A stretch of DNA of 32,039 nt, from contig JAEXCN010000025.1 in the NCBI GenBank assembly GCA_023402175.1, forward strand, positions 1 to 32,039, given 5' to 3'. Below the pieces are notes generated by a model. The model ran no database searches. It saw only the letters and a list, made by a program, of their open reading frames with translations, and was not told the origin of the DNA. Numbering within the stretch: the first letter of the stretch is position 1; every line of letters starts with the position of its first letter. The position numbers were made by a program, and so were the translations under genes. This stretch comes from Pseudomonadota bacterium. Its GTDB lineage: Bacteria > Myxococcota_A > Polyangia > Polyangiales > Polyangiaceae. Positions 1 to 7,927 of this stretch are shown here, piece by piece.

Positions 1-418
1 GATCGCGATGGACGACCCCGCGCGCGTGCGCATACGCGAGGATCTCGGCGATGGTTCGCGCGAGCGCGAGGCGCTGATCGAACGACGGCAACCGCGAAAC
101 ATCCAGCGCGGCTCGCAGCGATGTACCGTCGATCCATTCCATCGCGATGAACGGCATGCCGTCGATCTCGCCGACCCCGTAGATCGCGACGATACCGGGG
201 TGCTGGAGCTGTGCGGCGAGGCGCGCCTCGCGGATGAATCGTCCCTTCGCCTCGAAGTCGTTCGGATCGTCCCGCAGCAGCTTGATCGCGACAGACCGGT
301 TCAGCTGCGTATCCGTCGCCCGGAAGACGACGCCCATCCCGCCCTGACCGACGAGCGCGTCGATCCGGTACGCCCCGAAGAACCCCCCGGGCTGGAGCTC
401 GCTCGCGAGCGGACCCAT
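1..418 (-). CDS. Serine/threonine protein kinase, N-terminal part (cut by window edge)
   Basis: Hanks-type (eukaryote-like) protein kinase that would phosphorylate Ser/Thr on partner proteins. Translating the minus strand from the ATG at 418 gives 139 residues before the window ends. Visible motifs in order: the glycine-rich loop VGQGGMGVVF (about residues 23-32), the ATP-anchoring Lys in VAIKLL (K46), the helix-C Glu in FIREARL (E64), and the start of the catalytic loop VVHRD (HRD at 137-139). The last whole codon in the window is the HRD aspartate, so the DFG motif and everything after it lie outside. The gene follows the HEAT protein gene on the same strand, separated by 207 bases that carry a tandem repeat. 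The family is certain; the substrate is unknown. Confidence 0.93.
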   Translation of the reverse strand, partial: MGPLASELQPGGFFGAYRIDALVGQGGMGVVFRATDTQLNRSVAIKLLRDDPNDFEAKGRFIREARLAAQLQHPGIVAIYGVGEIDGMPFIAMEWIDGTSLRAALDVSRLPSFDQRLALARTIAEILAYAHARGVVHRD

Positions 419-451
419 GCCACGGCAATCATATCCGGCGAACGCCGCGCG

Positions 452-545
452 GGCAGCTTTCGTCGCGGGCAGCTGTCGGCGCCGGCAGCTCTCAGCGCGG
501 CAGCTCTCGGCGCCGGCAGCTCTCAGCGCGGCAGCTCTCGGCGCC
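452..545. repeat. About three copies of a 31-bp tandem repeat upstream of the kinase gene
   Basis: Two perfect adjacent 31-bp copies occupy 484-514 and 515-545. A diverged copy occupies 452-483. Each copy consists of two half-units, GGCAGCTCTCAGCGC and GGCAGCTCTCGGCGCC, so the array also reads as about six 15-16 bp half-repeats. It lies in the gap between the HEAT protein stop (626) and the kinase start (418), within the region expected to hold the kinase promoter or leader. AGCT is self-complementary and GGCGCC is palindromic, so each copy could fold or bind a dimeric protein; that is inference. I see nothing else in 419-625. Confidence 0.9.
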
Positions 546-625
546 GACGCTGGACGTCGTGCTCGATCGGCTCGACGCGACCGCACCGCGAACGGTCCGT
601 TCGCTCGATGGGGAGTGTCAGAAGA

Positions 626-2455
626 TCATGCAGCGATGCCGCGCGAGCGGAGGACGTCGCGGAGCGCGGCCTGCACTTCGGGGGTCGTCGTGTGCATCGC
701 GCTTCGTGCGAGCTCGATGAAGCGCGCGCCGCGCGAGCGCTTCAGGCCTTCGAGAGCCGCGGTCCGATCGACCGGCGCGCCGTGCTCGAGCTGGCCGAGC
801 AGGAACTCGGCGGCCTCCATCGTGTCGACGCGTGCGAGCGCCCGGAGCGCGGCCGCGCGGACGTTGGGCTGCGACGACTCACGGACGATGCGCGAGAGCG
901 GATCGAACGCGTGCTGGAAGTACAGCGACTCGACGGCCTTCGCAGCCTGATCGACGACCGCCGGATCGCCGTCACGCAGGCCCGCGCGCACCGTCACGAA
1001 GCTTCGCTTGAAGAAGAGCTGCTGCATCGCCGCGAGCACGGCGATCTTCACCGCGCGCTCGGGACGCTGAAACAGCTTTTCGAGCGGCGAGAGCACCGCA
1101 TAGAGCTGCAGCTGTGCGAGCTGGTCGGCGAGGCGCACGCGCGCGTTCGTCGCCGGGCCGCTCGCGTCCTCGGGGCGGCCCTCGACGGCGAACGCGGTCA
1201 GCCGCGCGAGCATCGCCTTGCGGCGGATCAGGTCTGGCCATCGGCGGTCGAGGAGGACGTCGGCGCAGGCCTCGGCGGCGCTGCCTTGCTGCTCCCACTC
1301 GATGAGGTCGACGTGCCAGACGTCCGGGAAGTGGTTGTCCTGCCGGAGATGCGAGGGCAGGGGAGCGGTGTCGATCGGCTCGTCGCGCACGCCCTCGTAG
1401 CGCTTCGCCGCGCGTGCGTAGTGCTTGCGCCGCGCGTCTTCGAGGTCCATCTGCGCGAGCTCCGTGTAGAGCGCACCGACGCGCGCGTAGTGACCGACCT
1501 CGCCGAACGCGAGGATGCCGGCGAGGAGCGCGTTCTCTGCGATCTCCGGCGGTGCGCCTCGCTCGAGATGCTGCCGCGCGACATCGCGCCAGAGCTCGGC
1601 TTGCATGACGACGTAGTGCGCGGAGGCGCTCGCCATGCCGAGCACGCGGGCGTAGTCCGCGGCCTCACGCGCGAGCGTCGCCGCGGCGGAGAGCTCACCG
1701 CGCTCCTTGGCGGCGCTGAGCGCGTCTTCGAAGTACTGGAGCGCGAAGTACTTCAGGTGATCCTCGCGGAGGATGCGGATGCAGTTCACGAAGCCTTCGA
1801 GGACGTCCTCGAACATCCCGCCTTCGCGGCCGATCTGGACGAGGACCTGGAAGCAATCGAATGCGCGCTCGCGCTGGCCGACACTCTCGAAGTAGTCCGC
1901 GGCCTCTTCGAGGAGCCGCACCGCCGCGACGTTCGCCTCGCGCGCTTGCCGCGTGTCCCCGCACTTGTTCGCGCAGCGAGCGAGGTTGAACTGCACCAGC
2001 GCCGCGTTGTACGCGTCGGCGCCTCCGCCGACGACCTGCGCGAGACGCGACCAGAGCGCGCGTGCGCCTCGCCAGTCGTCCGCTTTCTCCCGGTAGATCG
2101 CGGCCGCCGCGACGAGGCCCGCGTTCTCCATCTCGCGTGCGGCGCCCGCCATGTCGTTCGTGGCCGCGAGCGTGCGCGCGCGATCGACGGCAGTGACGTT
2201 CGGCATGAACGCGAGCGCGCGGTTCCAGCCGTCGGGCTCGGAGAACGCCATGTACCACTGGACGGTGAGCGCGCTCCGGCCGTCGTTGCGCCGCGCGAGC
2301 ACCTCGACGAGCGGGCGAAGGACGGAGAGGTAGTCGTGCTCGGCCACGTGCGTCTGCTGCGCCGCCGACACGAGCGAGTTCGCCGCATCGTCGAGGTCGC
2401 CGCGATTGAGCGCGGCTCGTGCGCGCTCACGCAGGTGGTAGAGGTCGTCGAGCAT
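626..2455 (-). CDS. Helical-repeat protein: TPR-like N-terminal part, HEAT repeats at the C-terminus
   Basis: Cytoplasmic protein of about 609 residues with no signal peptide or membrane segment. The first roughly 400 residues are Ala/Leu/Arg-rich helical pairs typical of TPR-type solenoids, for example AALNRGDLDDAANSLVSAA and EEAADYFESVGQRERAFDCF. The last roughly 170 residues look like HEAT repeats, for example VVDQAAKAVESLYFQHAFD, SQPNVRAAALRALARVD and VDRTAALEGLKRSRGARF. Such solenoids act as protein-binding scaffolds; no enzymatic motif is visible. The ATG at 2455 is preceded directly by an in-frame GTG (2458), and neither has a clear ribosome site. It lies upstream of the Ser/Thr kinase on the same strand, so a role as kinase partner is possible but unproven. 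Confidence 0.85.
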   Translation of the reverse strand: MLDDLYHLRERARAALNRGDLDDAANSLVSAAQQTHVAEHDYLSVLRPLVEVLARRNDGRSALTVQWYMAFSEPDGWNRALAFMPNVTAVDRARTLAATNDMAGAAREMENAGLVAAAAIYREKADDWRGARALWSRLAQVVGGGADAYNAALVQFNLARCANKCGDTRQAREANVAAVRLLEEAADYFESVGQRERAFDCFQVLVQIGREGGMFEDVLEGFVNCIRILREDHLKYFALQYFEDALSAAKERGELSAAATLAREAADYARVLGMASASAHYVVMQAELWRDVARQHLERGAPPEIAENALLAGILAFGEVGHYARVGALYTELAQMDLEDARRKHYARAAKRYEGVRDEPIDTAPLPSHLRQDNHFPDVWHVDLIEWEQQGSAAEACADVLLDRRWPDLIRRKAMLARLTAFAVEGRPEDASGPATNARVRLADQLAQLQLYAVLSPLEKLFQRPERAVKIAVLAAMQQLFFKRSFVTVRAGLRDGDPAVVDQAAKAVESLYFQHAFDPLSRIVRESSQPNVRAAALRALARVDTMEAAEFLLGQLEHGAPVDRTAALEGLKRSRGARFIELARSAMHTTTPEVQAALRDVLRSRGIAA

Positions 2456-2508
2456 CACGCGCCGAGTCTAGCTCGAAAGGACGAAGACGTCGGCCGACCA
2501 GGCCGCGC

Positions 2509-3387
2509 TCAGTTCGGCGGGAGCGTCGACCGGTCGTATTCGAGCGCGTCCTGGGGAAAGCGTTCGTACGCGAGCGCGTCTTGGGCGGCCCGTTCGGCCG
2601 CCGCTTCGCGCCGCTTTCGCAGGCTCTTCGGCAGCGCCGCGAGCGTCTCGACGAGGCCGATGAAGACGTAGAACGAGAGCAGCCACACGAGGACGAACGC
2701 CGGCTTCGTCTGAAGCGAGACGATCGCGCTCGACACGACCGCGAACAGGACGAGGCCGATCGTGCGCGCGTTGAGCTTCAGGTCCTTGAACGATCGGAAG
2801 CGGATCGTGGAGACCATCAAGAACGCGAGGAAGGCCGTCAGGAACATCATCGGGTAGACGTACTTCGGACCCGACAGATCGCCGCTGATCGCGTGATTGG
2901 CGACGACGAGCGAGATGAGGATGCCGGCGGCGCCCGGGACCGGGAGCCCGATGATGTACTTGCCGGGCTTCGTCGGCGCGCCGTTCTCGCCCATCGACAG
3001 GACGTTGAAGCGCGCGAGCCGCACAGCTCCTGCGCCCGCGAACGTGAACGCGATGATCACGCCGAGCGTGCCCTTCTGGACGAGCGACCACTTGTAGACG
3101 AGGAGCGCCGGCGCAATGCCGAACGAGATGACGTCTGCGAGCGAGTCGATCTGGAGCCCGAACGCGCTCTGTGTCTTCGTCAGCCGAGCGACGCGTCCGT
3201 CGAGCATGTCGAAGAAGAGCGCGTACACGAGCAGGAGCGACGCGCGGTAGTAGTCGTCGTCCCCCGTCGACGTCGCGCTCAACCGAATCGAGTCGAACCC
3301 GCAGAAGATGCTCGACAGCGTGATCATGTTCGGCAGGAGGAAGAGGGTCTTCCTCAGGTCGAGCCTCTTTCGCCGGGTCGCGCGCAT
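2509..3387 (-). CDS. pssA: CDP-diacylglycerol--serine O-phosphatidyltransferase
   Basis: Membrane enzyme that condenses CDP-diacylglycerol with L-serine to give phosphatidylserine, the precursor of phosphatidylethanolamine. The 292-residue product carries the full CDP-alcohol phosphatidyltransferase signature D-x2-D-G-x2-A-R-x8-G-x3-D-x3-D at residues 60-85 (D60, D63, G64, A67, R68, G77, D81, D85). Hydrophobic segments follow, such as GVIIAFTFAGAGAVRLARF and GAAGILISLVVANHAI. The N-terminus KTLFLLPNMITLSSIFCGF is typical of the PssA subclass rather than PgsA. The tail after about residue 260 is charged (KSLRKRREAAAERAAQ) and probably cytoplasmic. The gene is transcribed away from the CpoB-like gene, sharing the 135-base gap 3388-3522. 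PssA is the best reading; archaetidyl- or inositol-type transferases share the signature. Confidence 0.93.
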   Translation of the reverse strand: MRATRRKRLDLRKTLFLLPNMITLSSIFCGFDSIRLSATSTGDDDYYRASLLLVYALFFDMLDGRVARLTKTQSAFGLQIDSLADVISFGIAPALLVYKWSLVQKGTLGVIIAFTFAGAGAVRLARFNVLSMGENGAPTKPGKYIIGLPVPGAAGILISLVVANHAISGDLSGPKYVYPMMFLTAFLAFLMVSTIRFRSFKDLKLNARTIGLVLFAVVSSAIVSLQTKPAFVLVWLLSFYVFIGLVETLAALPKSLRKRREAAAERAAQDALAYERFPQDALEYDRSTLPPN

Positions 3388-3430
3388 GCCTCTGACTCTG
3401 CCTTAGCCGGGGGCGATCGTAAAGAAGGGC

Positions 3431-3461
3431 GTCGCAGGCGGGCTGCGACCCGCTGCGACCC
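3431..3461. promoter_or_regulatory. Inverted and direct repeat in the pssA / cpoB-like divergent promoter region
   Basis: GTCGCAG (3431-3437) and CTGCGAC (3443-3449) form a perfect 7-bp inverted repeat with a 5-base loop. The right arm belongs to a 10-bp direct repeat, GCTGCGACCC, at 3442-3451 and 3452-3461. The element sits centrally between two divergent genes, where an operator would be expected. No regulator can be named, and in GC-rich DNA such short repeats can arise by chance. Confidence 0.35.
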
Positions 3462-3522
3462 GACCGAGGGGGTGTTTCCAAGGAAATTGGCCCGAGCACC
3501 GGCCGGGGCCTACGCTCATTGC

Positions 3523-4416
3523 ATGCGCTCCATGCGCTCTCGTGTGCCTTCGCGCCTCGTGCCTCGTGCCGCGGTGTGCTCGATGCTGCTCGCCGCCGCC
3601 GCTCCCGGCCTCGGATGCTCGCGCGCGGACAGCGCCGCGGACCGTCATCTCGCGGCGATGCAGGACGCAATCACGAAGGTGCAGGTGGACCAAGACCGCA
3701 CGAGCCAGCGTCTCGGTCTGCTGGAGGACACGACTCCGGACGAGAACGCCGCCCGCGCTGCGCCACCGAAGGCGCCGCCGGCCGCGCCGCCGCGGACGGT
3801 GCAGCTGGGGGACACCGGCGCCCTCGACGAGAGCGACGATCCGAACGATCCGAACGCGCGACCCGAGATCCGGCTGCAGGGATCCGGCGTCCCGTCGTCG
3901 CGGCCTCTGCGCGGGAAAACGCGCGCTCGGTCGGGCGAGAGGGAAGAGATGCGCGTGCAGCCTGCCGACGACGGCTCGAGCGACGGCGCACCACGGCCCT
4001 CGATCATGGATCCCGAGGCCAAGCGCAGCTACGACAGCGCGCTCGCGCTCGTGAACGCGAAGCAGTACGACCGCGCGCTCGAGGCTCTCGCAGGCTTCCT
4101 CGTCCGCTGGCCGGACCATCCGTACGCGGAGAACGCGCTCTACTGGAGAGGCGAGGTCTACTTCGCGCGCGGCGAGTATCTGCGCGCGGCCGAGCAGTTC
4201 GAGGCGGTGCTCGCGCGCTTCGGCGGCGGCAACAAGGCGCCGGACGCTCTGCTCAAGATCGGGCTCTGCCACGACCGGCTCGGCGCGTCGGAGCGGGCCA
4301 AAGAATATTGGGATCGCTTGCGCCGCGAGTATCCGCGCAGCGACGCGACGAAGAAGATTCCGCAGTCGGAGAGCGACACCCGAAACCGCGGAGTGGGTCC
4401 GAAGGAGAGTCGATGA
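3523..4416 (+). CDS. CpoB/YbgF-like tetratricopeptide envelope protein, probable lipoprotein
   Basis: Exported protein of 297 residues resembling CpoB (YbgF), the periplasmic protein linked to the Tol-Pal system and to coordinating peptidoglycan synthesis with outer-membrane constriction. The order is a signal peptide with hydrophobic core MLLAAAAPGLG and a candidate lipidated Cys32, a short coiled-coil-like segment (about 38-66, DAITKVQVDQDRTSQRLGLL), a Pro/Ala/Asp-rich linker, and C-terminal TPR units from about 165. The latter include YDSALALVNAKQYDRALEAL, AENALYWRGEVYFARGEYLR and APDALLKIGLCHDRLG. The lipobox is imperfect (Gly at -3). An in-frame ATG lies at 3532. Its stop overlaps the start of the LysM gene (ATGA at 4413-4416), so the two are probably translated together. 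No tolA/tolB/pal is visible in the window. Confidence 0.82.
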   Translation: MRSMRSRVPSRLVPRAAVCSMLLAAAAPGLGCSRADSAADRHLAAMQDAITKVQVDQDRTSQRLGLLEDTTPDENAARAAPPKAPPAAPPRTVQLGDTGALDESDDPNDPNARPEIRLQGSGVPSSRPLRGKTRARSGEREEMRVQPADDGSSDGAPRPSIMDPEAKRSYDSALALVNAKQYDRALEALAGFLVRWPDHPYAENALYWRGEVYFARGEYLRAAEQFEAVLARFGGGNKAPDALLKIGLCHDRLGASERAKEYWDRLRREYPRSDATKKIPQSESDTRNRGVGPKESR

Positions 4417-5852
4417 GCTTCGTGTTTCCTTCTCTGAACAGCCTTGCGTATCGGCGCGCGATCGCCGTCGCGCTCGGCTTCGTGCTGCCGTTCGCGCACG
4501 TCCCGAACGCCTCCGCGCAGCAGGCGGGCGGCGGCACTGCAGGTCCGACCGGTGGCGGCGGCGCGTCGACCGGACAAGGCGCAGCACCGAGCGGAGCGCC
4601 GGCGGGAGCGCCGGGCGGCCCGACCGTCACGACGGTCCCCGGACCGACGACGACCTCGCAGTACTTCCCCGGTGGCGTCGCGCCCGTTCCTCCGGGCGGC
4701 ACGCTCGGCGGTGGCAACGTCCAGTTCTCGTCGTCGAAGCCCATCACCGGCAACGAACGCGACTCGTTCGACTTCCGCCCGGGAGCAGGCGGCGGCGGGA
4801 CGGTGCACGGCGATGCGAGCTCGTCGTTCGTGATCGGTGGCGGCGACGGCAATGGCGAGCGCGCCTTCTCGGGAGTCGTCCCGAACCAGCACCTCGTTCG
4901 TCGTGGCGACACGCTCTGGGGGATCTGCGGCTACTACTTCCAGAACCCGTACCAGTGGCCGCGGATCTGGTCGTACAACGCGCAGATCCAGAACCCGCAC
5001 TGGATCTACCCGGGCGATCAGGTGAAGTTGAAGCAGGGTGGCGCTCCGGTCGAAGCGGCCCCGGTCGCGGCCGGTGGACCGCGCGCGACGATCACCGATC
5101 GGCGCCGGCAGGTCCCGTCGGATACGATCTTCCTTCGCAACCAGGGCTTCATCGAGGACGAGTCGAACAACTGGGGCGAGATCACCGGCGCGCGCGAGGA
5201 CAAGATGTTCCTCAGCGACTTCGACGAGGTCTACCTTCGCATCAGCCCCGATCACGACGTGAAGATCGGCCAGGAGCTCACGGTCTACCGCCCGATCAAG
5301 TCGCAGCCTGGCGGTCGCCTCATCGAGATCCAGGGCACGGTGAAGGTCGACGAGTGGAACGCGAAGGAGCGCATCGCGCGTGCGCGCGTAACCGAGACGC
5401 TCGACACGATCGAGCGCGGCGCGCGCGTCGGCCCGATCATGCGCCGCTTCGAGGTCGTCCCGCCCTCGCGCAACGAGAAGGACGTCGAGGCGACGATCCT
5501 CTCGAGCGTCCATCCGCACAACTTCTACGGGCAAAACCAGGTCGTCTTCCTCGACAAGGGCGAAGAGGACGGGCTCAAGCCCGGCAATCGTCTCTTCGTC
5601 ATCAAGAAGGGCGACGGCTTCCACAAGACGCACCCGAGCGGCAGCGCCGCGAAGCGCATCGCGCTCGAAGATCCGTCGCCGGCGGCGACCGAGAGCATCA
5701 CGAAGCCTCGCAGCGACAAGGCGCTCCCGGAGGAACACCTCGCGGAGCTCCGCGTGATCAACGTGAAGAAGGGCACGTCGATGGCGCTCGTCACCACCTC
5801 GGCGCGCGAGATCGAGCTCGGCGACAAGGCCTTCGCGCGCAAGGGCTACTGA
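4413..5852 (+). CDS. Secreted LysM-domain protein
   Basis: Periplasmic or cell-surface protein of 479 residues expected to bind peptidoglycan through one LysM domain. It has a signal peptide with hydrophobic stretch AIAVALGFVLPFAHVPNASAQ. A low-complexity Gly/Ala/Pro/Thr linker follows (about residues 35-140), then LysM at about 160-210, starting HLVRRGDTLWGICGYYF and ending HWIYPGDQVKL. The remaining roughly 270 residues have no domain I recognise but repeat beta-rich stretches such as IGQELTVYRPI and LKPGNRLFVI, reminiscent of small SH3-like barrels. The start ATG at 4413 is preceded by GGAGAG at a suitable distance and overlaps the previous stop by four bases. Coupling with the CpoB-like gene points to a shared cell-wall or division function. 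No lytic catalytic motif is visible. Confidence 0.88.
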   Translation: MSFVFPSLNSLAYRRAIAVALGFVLPFAHVPNASAQQAGGGTAGPTGGGGASTGQGAAPSGAPAGAPGGPTVTTVPGPTTTSQYFPGGVAPVPPGGTLGGGNVQFSSSKPITGNERDSFDFRPGAGGGGTVHGDASSSFVIGGGDGNGERAFSGVVPNQHLVRRGDTLWGICGYYFQNPYQWPRIWSYNAQIQNPHWIYPGDQVKLKQGGAPVEAAPVAAGGPRATITDRRRQVPSDTIFLRNQGFIEDESNNWGEITGAREDKMFLSDFDEVYLRISPDHDVKIGQELTVYRPIKSQPGGRLIEIQGTVKVDEWNAKERIARARVTETLDTIERGARVGPIMRRFEVVPPSRNEKDVEATILSSVHPHNFYGQNQVVFLDKGEEDGLKPGNRLFVIKKGDGFHKTHPSGSAAKRIALEDPSPAATESITKPRSDKALPEEHLAELRVINVKKGTSMALVTTSAREIELGDKAFARKGY

Positions 5853-5930
5853 GCGTCTGTCTCGGCGCGCGCGCGACCTCGTCCGTTCTCAGGACGCGCC
5901 GGTGGCACGGCTCCTGTAACGCAGGGAGTC

Positions 5931-6197
5931 ATGCACACCCATCAGATCAAGGAAGAGGTCGACAGGAACGTCGAGAGGTTGCAAACGCTGCGTGACGAGG
6001 TGAAGGTTCGGATCCATCTCGCCTCTCTCGATGCGAAAAAGGAGTGGGACGAGGTCCTTTCGCCGAAGCTGTTCGACGTCGAGCAGTCCGCGAAGAACAT
6101 CACGGAGTCGACGCGCAGCACCGCGAAGGAGCTCGTCGCCAAGCTCGAGGATTTCCTCGCGCGCATTCGTGACAAGGAGCCACACTCGACGCACTGA
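5931..6197 (+). CDS. Small hypothetical protein, probably helical or coiled-coil
   Basis: An 88-residue charged protein without a signal peptide or Cys. The sequence is almost entirely helix-forming, with heptad-like spacing (EEVDRNVERLQTLRDEVKVRI, then STAKELVAKLEDFLARI). The ATG at 5931 is preceded by GGGAG at about five bases. It follows the LysM gene after 78 bases and ends before a strong hairpin, so it may be the last gene of that unit or an independent small gene. I do not recognise the family; the overall look recalls small YtxH- or apolipoprotein-like helical proteins, but no specific motif supports this. The good start signal and the terminator directly downstream argue for a real gene. 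Confidence 0.72.
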   Translation: MHTHQIKEEVDRNVERLQTLRDEVKVRIHLASLDAKKEWDEVLSPKLFDVEQSAKNITESTRSTAKELVAKLEDFLARIRDKEPHSTH

Positions 6198-6254
6198 CCT
6201 CGCGTCGGTAGACGAGCTCAGTCGAGCTCGCAACGCGGGCCGTCACGCTCTCGG

Positions 6255-6278
6255 ACGAGCGCGGCGGCCCGCGCTCGT
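6255..6278 (+). terminator. Rho-independent-type hairpin between convergent genes
   Basis: ACGAGCGCGG (6255-6264) pairs perfectly with CCGCGCTCGT (6269-6278) across a four-base loop, and TTCTTC follows on the plus strand. It lies in the 122-base gap between the plus-strand small gene (stop 6197) and the minus-strand reductase gene (stop 6320), where a terminator is expected. The T-tract is short, as is common in very GC-rich genomes. A weaker inverted repeat, GAGCTC-AGTC-GAGCTC, lies just upstream at about 6214-6229. Confidence 0.7.
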
Positions 6279-6319
6279 TCTTCGGGCGAGCCCGTAGACC
6301 GCGTCGGGTCTAGCCGAGC

Positions 6320-7051
6320 TCAGTCGTAGCGTTCGCTGTGGACTTGTTTGCGCTCGACGCCCATCTGTTTGCGGAGCAGGTCGCGCACGGAGCCGACCAT
6401 CCGCTCGAGGCCACAGATGTACGCGTGCGGAGGCCCGGCGTCCTTCGACGCGAGCTCGCGCCACAGCTCCTCGACGTGCGTCTGCACGTAACCGTGCAGC
6501 CGGTCCCAGCCCGCCGGCGGCCGCGACAGCGAGTATTCGAGGCGGAAATTCGGGTGCTTCTTCGCGAGCGACTCGAGCTCTTCGAGGTACAGGCGGTCTT
6601 CGACATGGCGCACGCCGAAGAGCAACGTCATCGGCGAGTCGTCTCCGGCGGCGAGCGCGTCGAGGATCATGCTCCGCAGTGGCGTGACGCCCGTGCCCGT
6701 CCCGATGAAGAGGGAAGGGTGCTTCGTGTCGCGCGGGCGCGTGAAGAAGCCTTGTGGGCCGATCGCGCGGATCTTCTCGCCCTCCGAGAGCTCGTGCAGA
6801 AAGGTCGAGCCTGGCCCGCCCTCGACCTTGGTCACGGCGATCGAGAGGCCGGGTGACCCGTCAGGCGGAGAGGCGATCGAATAGGCGCGCCGCCCTTCAC
6901 CGTCGGGCAGCGGGAGGACGAGGCTCACCCACTGGCCGGCCTGGAACTCGAACGGCGTAGCGTCGAGGCGCTCGAAGTACAGCTCCCGGACGTTCGGGGA
7001 GAGCATCCGCGAACGCGCGAGTCGTACGTCGAAGGTCGGAGGCGGCGGCAT
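6320..7051 (-). CDS. Ferredoxin-NADP+ reductase-family FAD/NAD(P)-binding oxidoreductase
   Basis: Flavoprotein of 243 residues that moves electrons between NAD(P)H and a one-electron partner. It has an N-terminal FAD-binding barrel with the RxYS flavin motif (RAYS, 55-58) after GQWVSLVLPLPDG. A Rossmann half follows with the pyridine-nucleotide motif GTGTGVTPLRSM (from 117), then LLFGVRHVEDRLYLEEL and the late AYICGLERMV, where bacterial FNRs have the C-G-x-x-x-M pattern. There is no [2Fe-2S] ferredoxin domain, so the electron partner must be another protein. The length fits plant/bacterial FNR-like enzymes such as Fpr or the reductase part of oxygenases. Genes on either side do not identify the partner. 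Confidence 0.88.
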   Translation of the reverse strand: MPPPPTFDVRLARSRMLSPNVRELYFERLDATPFEFQAGQWVSLVLPLPDGEGRRAYSIASPPDGSPGLSIAVTKVEGGPGSTFLHELSEGEKIRAIGPQGFFTRPRDTKHPSLFIGTGTGVTPLRSMILDALAAGDDSPMTLLFGVRHVEDRLYLEELESLAKKHPNFRLEYSLSRPPAGWDRLHGYVQTHVEELWRELASKDAGPPHAYICGLERMVGSVRDLLRKQMGVERKQVHSERYD

Positions 7052-7201
7052 CGTCCGGGCGCGTATAGCGCCTCAATCCGGGCGGGTCCATGGGCTCGTC
7101 CGCAAGGGCCGCTCGAGGACGTTGATCCCAGCCGCACGGTGCGCCTCGCGGGACCTCGACGGCGGCGTGAACGGGCGTGGACAGCGGAACGAAGCGGATG
7201 C

Positions 7202-7927
7202 CTACGGCGTGCGCGTCGCCGGCTGCACGTGTGGGACGAGGCTCTCGACCCGGTACGCAAACGCGGCCTTCACGCGCGACGACGCACGGAACACGAGCTC
7301 CATCCGCATCAGCGCATCGAGCGTGTCCTGGGTCGACATCCCCCGCTCCTGCGCGGCGACGAGCACGTCGATGGCGGGCTCGAGGGTATCGGCGGGATGG
7401 TGGTATGCGCCCGGGAGGAGAAACAGATCGGAGCCCGAAGCGCCGCCCGTCACGCGCGCATCCATCGCGCCTTCGGCGTGCTCGAGCGTGAGCGCCTGCA
7501 TCTCGTCGATGTGCCGGACGAGCAGCTCGGCGCCGGACCAGAGATCGACGAGGCATGCGCCCCGATCGTCGACCTCTTCGACGAGGAAGAAGCCGCGATG
7601 CGAGCTCGCGAGCGCGGCTGCGATCGCACGAGCGCGGTCGTCCAGGCGCTCTGCGGCGAGCGCAGCGAAGCCCTGCGTCGCGAGCGCATCGTCCCAGAAC
7701 GCTCGAGCTCTGGTCTCGAACCACGGATCTTCGGGGCCGAACGCTCCCGTCCGACGCTGGTAGGCTTTTCTCATCCGGGCGGCCGCTTCGCCGAGGACCC
7801 CGGAATCGCCGAGACTGACGATGGCCTCGTACGCTGCAGCCACGTCCGCTGGCGTGGTATCCTCGAAAGAACCCCCGTTCGACGCCGGCCCGTACCCGAC
7901 GTCATTTCCCCTGGCTCCTCGTCGCAT
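7202..7927 (-). CDS. Hypothetical protein, about 213-241 residues
   Basis: A soluble protein of unknown function; I recognise no named domain. It is rich in helix and has regular stretches such as FGPEDPWFETRARAFWDDALATQG, VDDRGACLVDLWSGAELLV and LLPGAYHHPADTLEPAIDVL. No signal peptide or membrane segment is visible. The first ATG (7927) overlaps, head to head, the ATG of the plus-strand gene at 7926 within a single CATG. An in-frame GTG at 7843 would give 213 residues and leave about 80 bases for both promoters, and I think it the more likely start. The 150 bases between this gene and the reductase downstream (7052-7201) contain nothing I recognise. Confidence 0.7.
   Translation of the reverse strand: MRRGARGNDVGYGPASNGGSFEDTTPADVAAAYEAIVSLGDSGVLGEAAARMRKAYQRRTGAFGPEDPWFETRARAFWDDALATQGFAALAAERLDDRARAIAAALASSHRGFFLVEEVDDRGACLVDLWSGAELLVRHIDEMQALTLEHAEGAMDARVTGGASGSDLFLLPGAYHHPADTLEPAIDVLVAAQERGMSTQDTLDALMRMELVFRASSRVKAAFAYRVESLVPHVQPATRTP

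Noticed and set aside
452..545. CRISPR array
   Set aside because: The 31-bp units are directly adjacent with no unique spacers, and no cas genes are in the window.
8..2671. A very long plus-strand open frame across the first 2.7 kb
   Set aside because: It is the antisense shadow of the kinase and helical-repeat genes. The product is Arg/Glu/Val-rich with no domain, while the minus strand gives clear kinase motifs and HEAT repeats. Long antisense frames are expected in such GC-rich DNA.
5903..5917. Sigma-54-like promoter (TGGCACG, then CTGT) before the small gene at 5931
   Set aside because: The -24 half is perfect but the -12 half lacks the GC, and transcription would start only about two bases before the ATG, leaving out the ribosome site.
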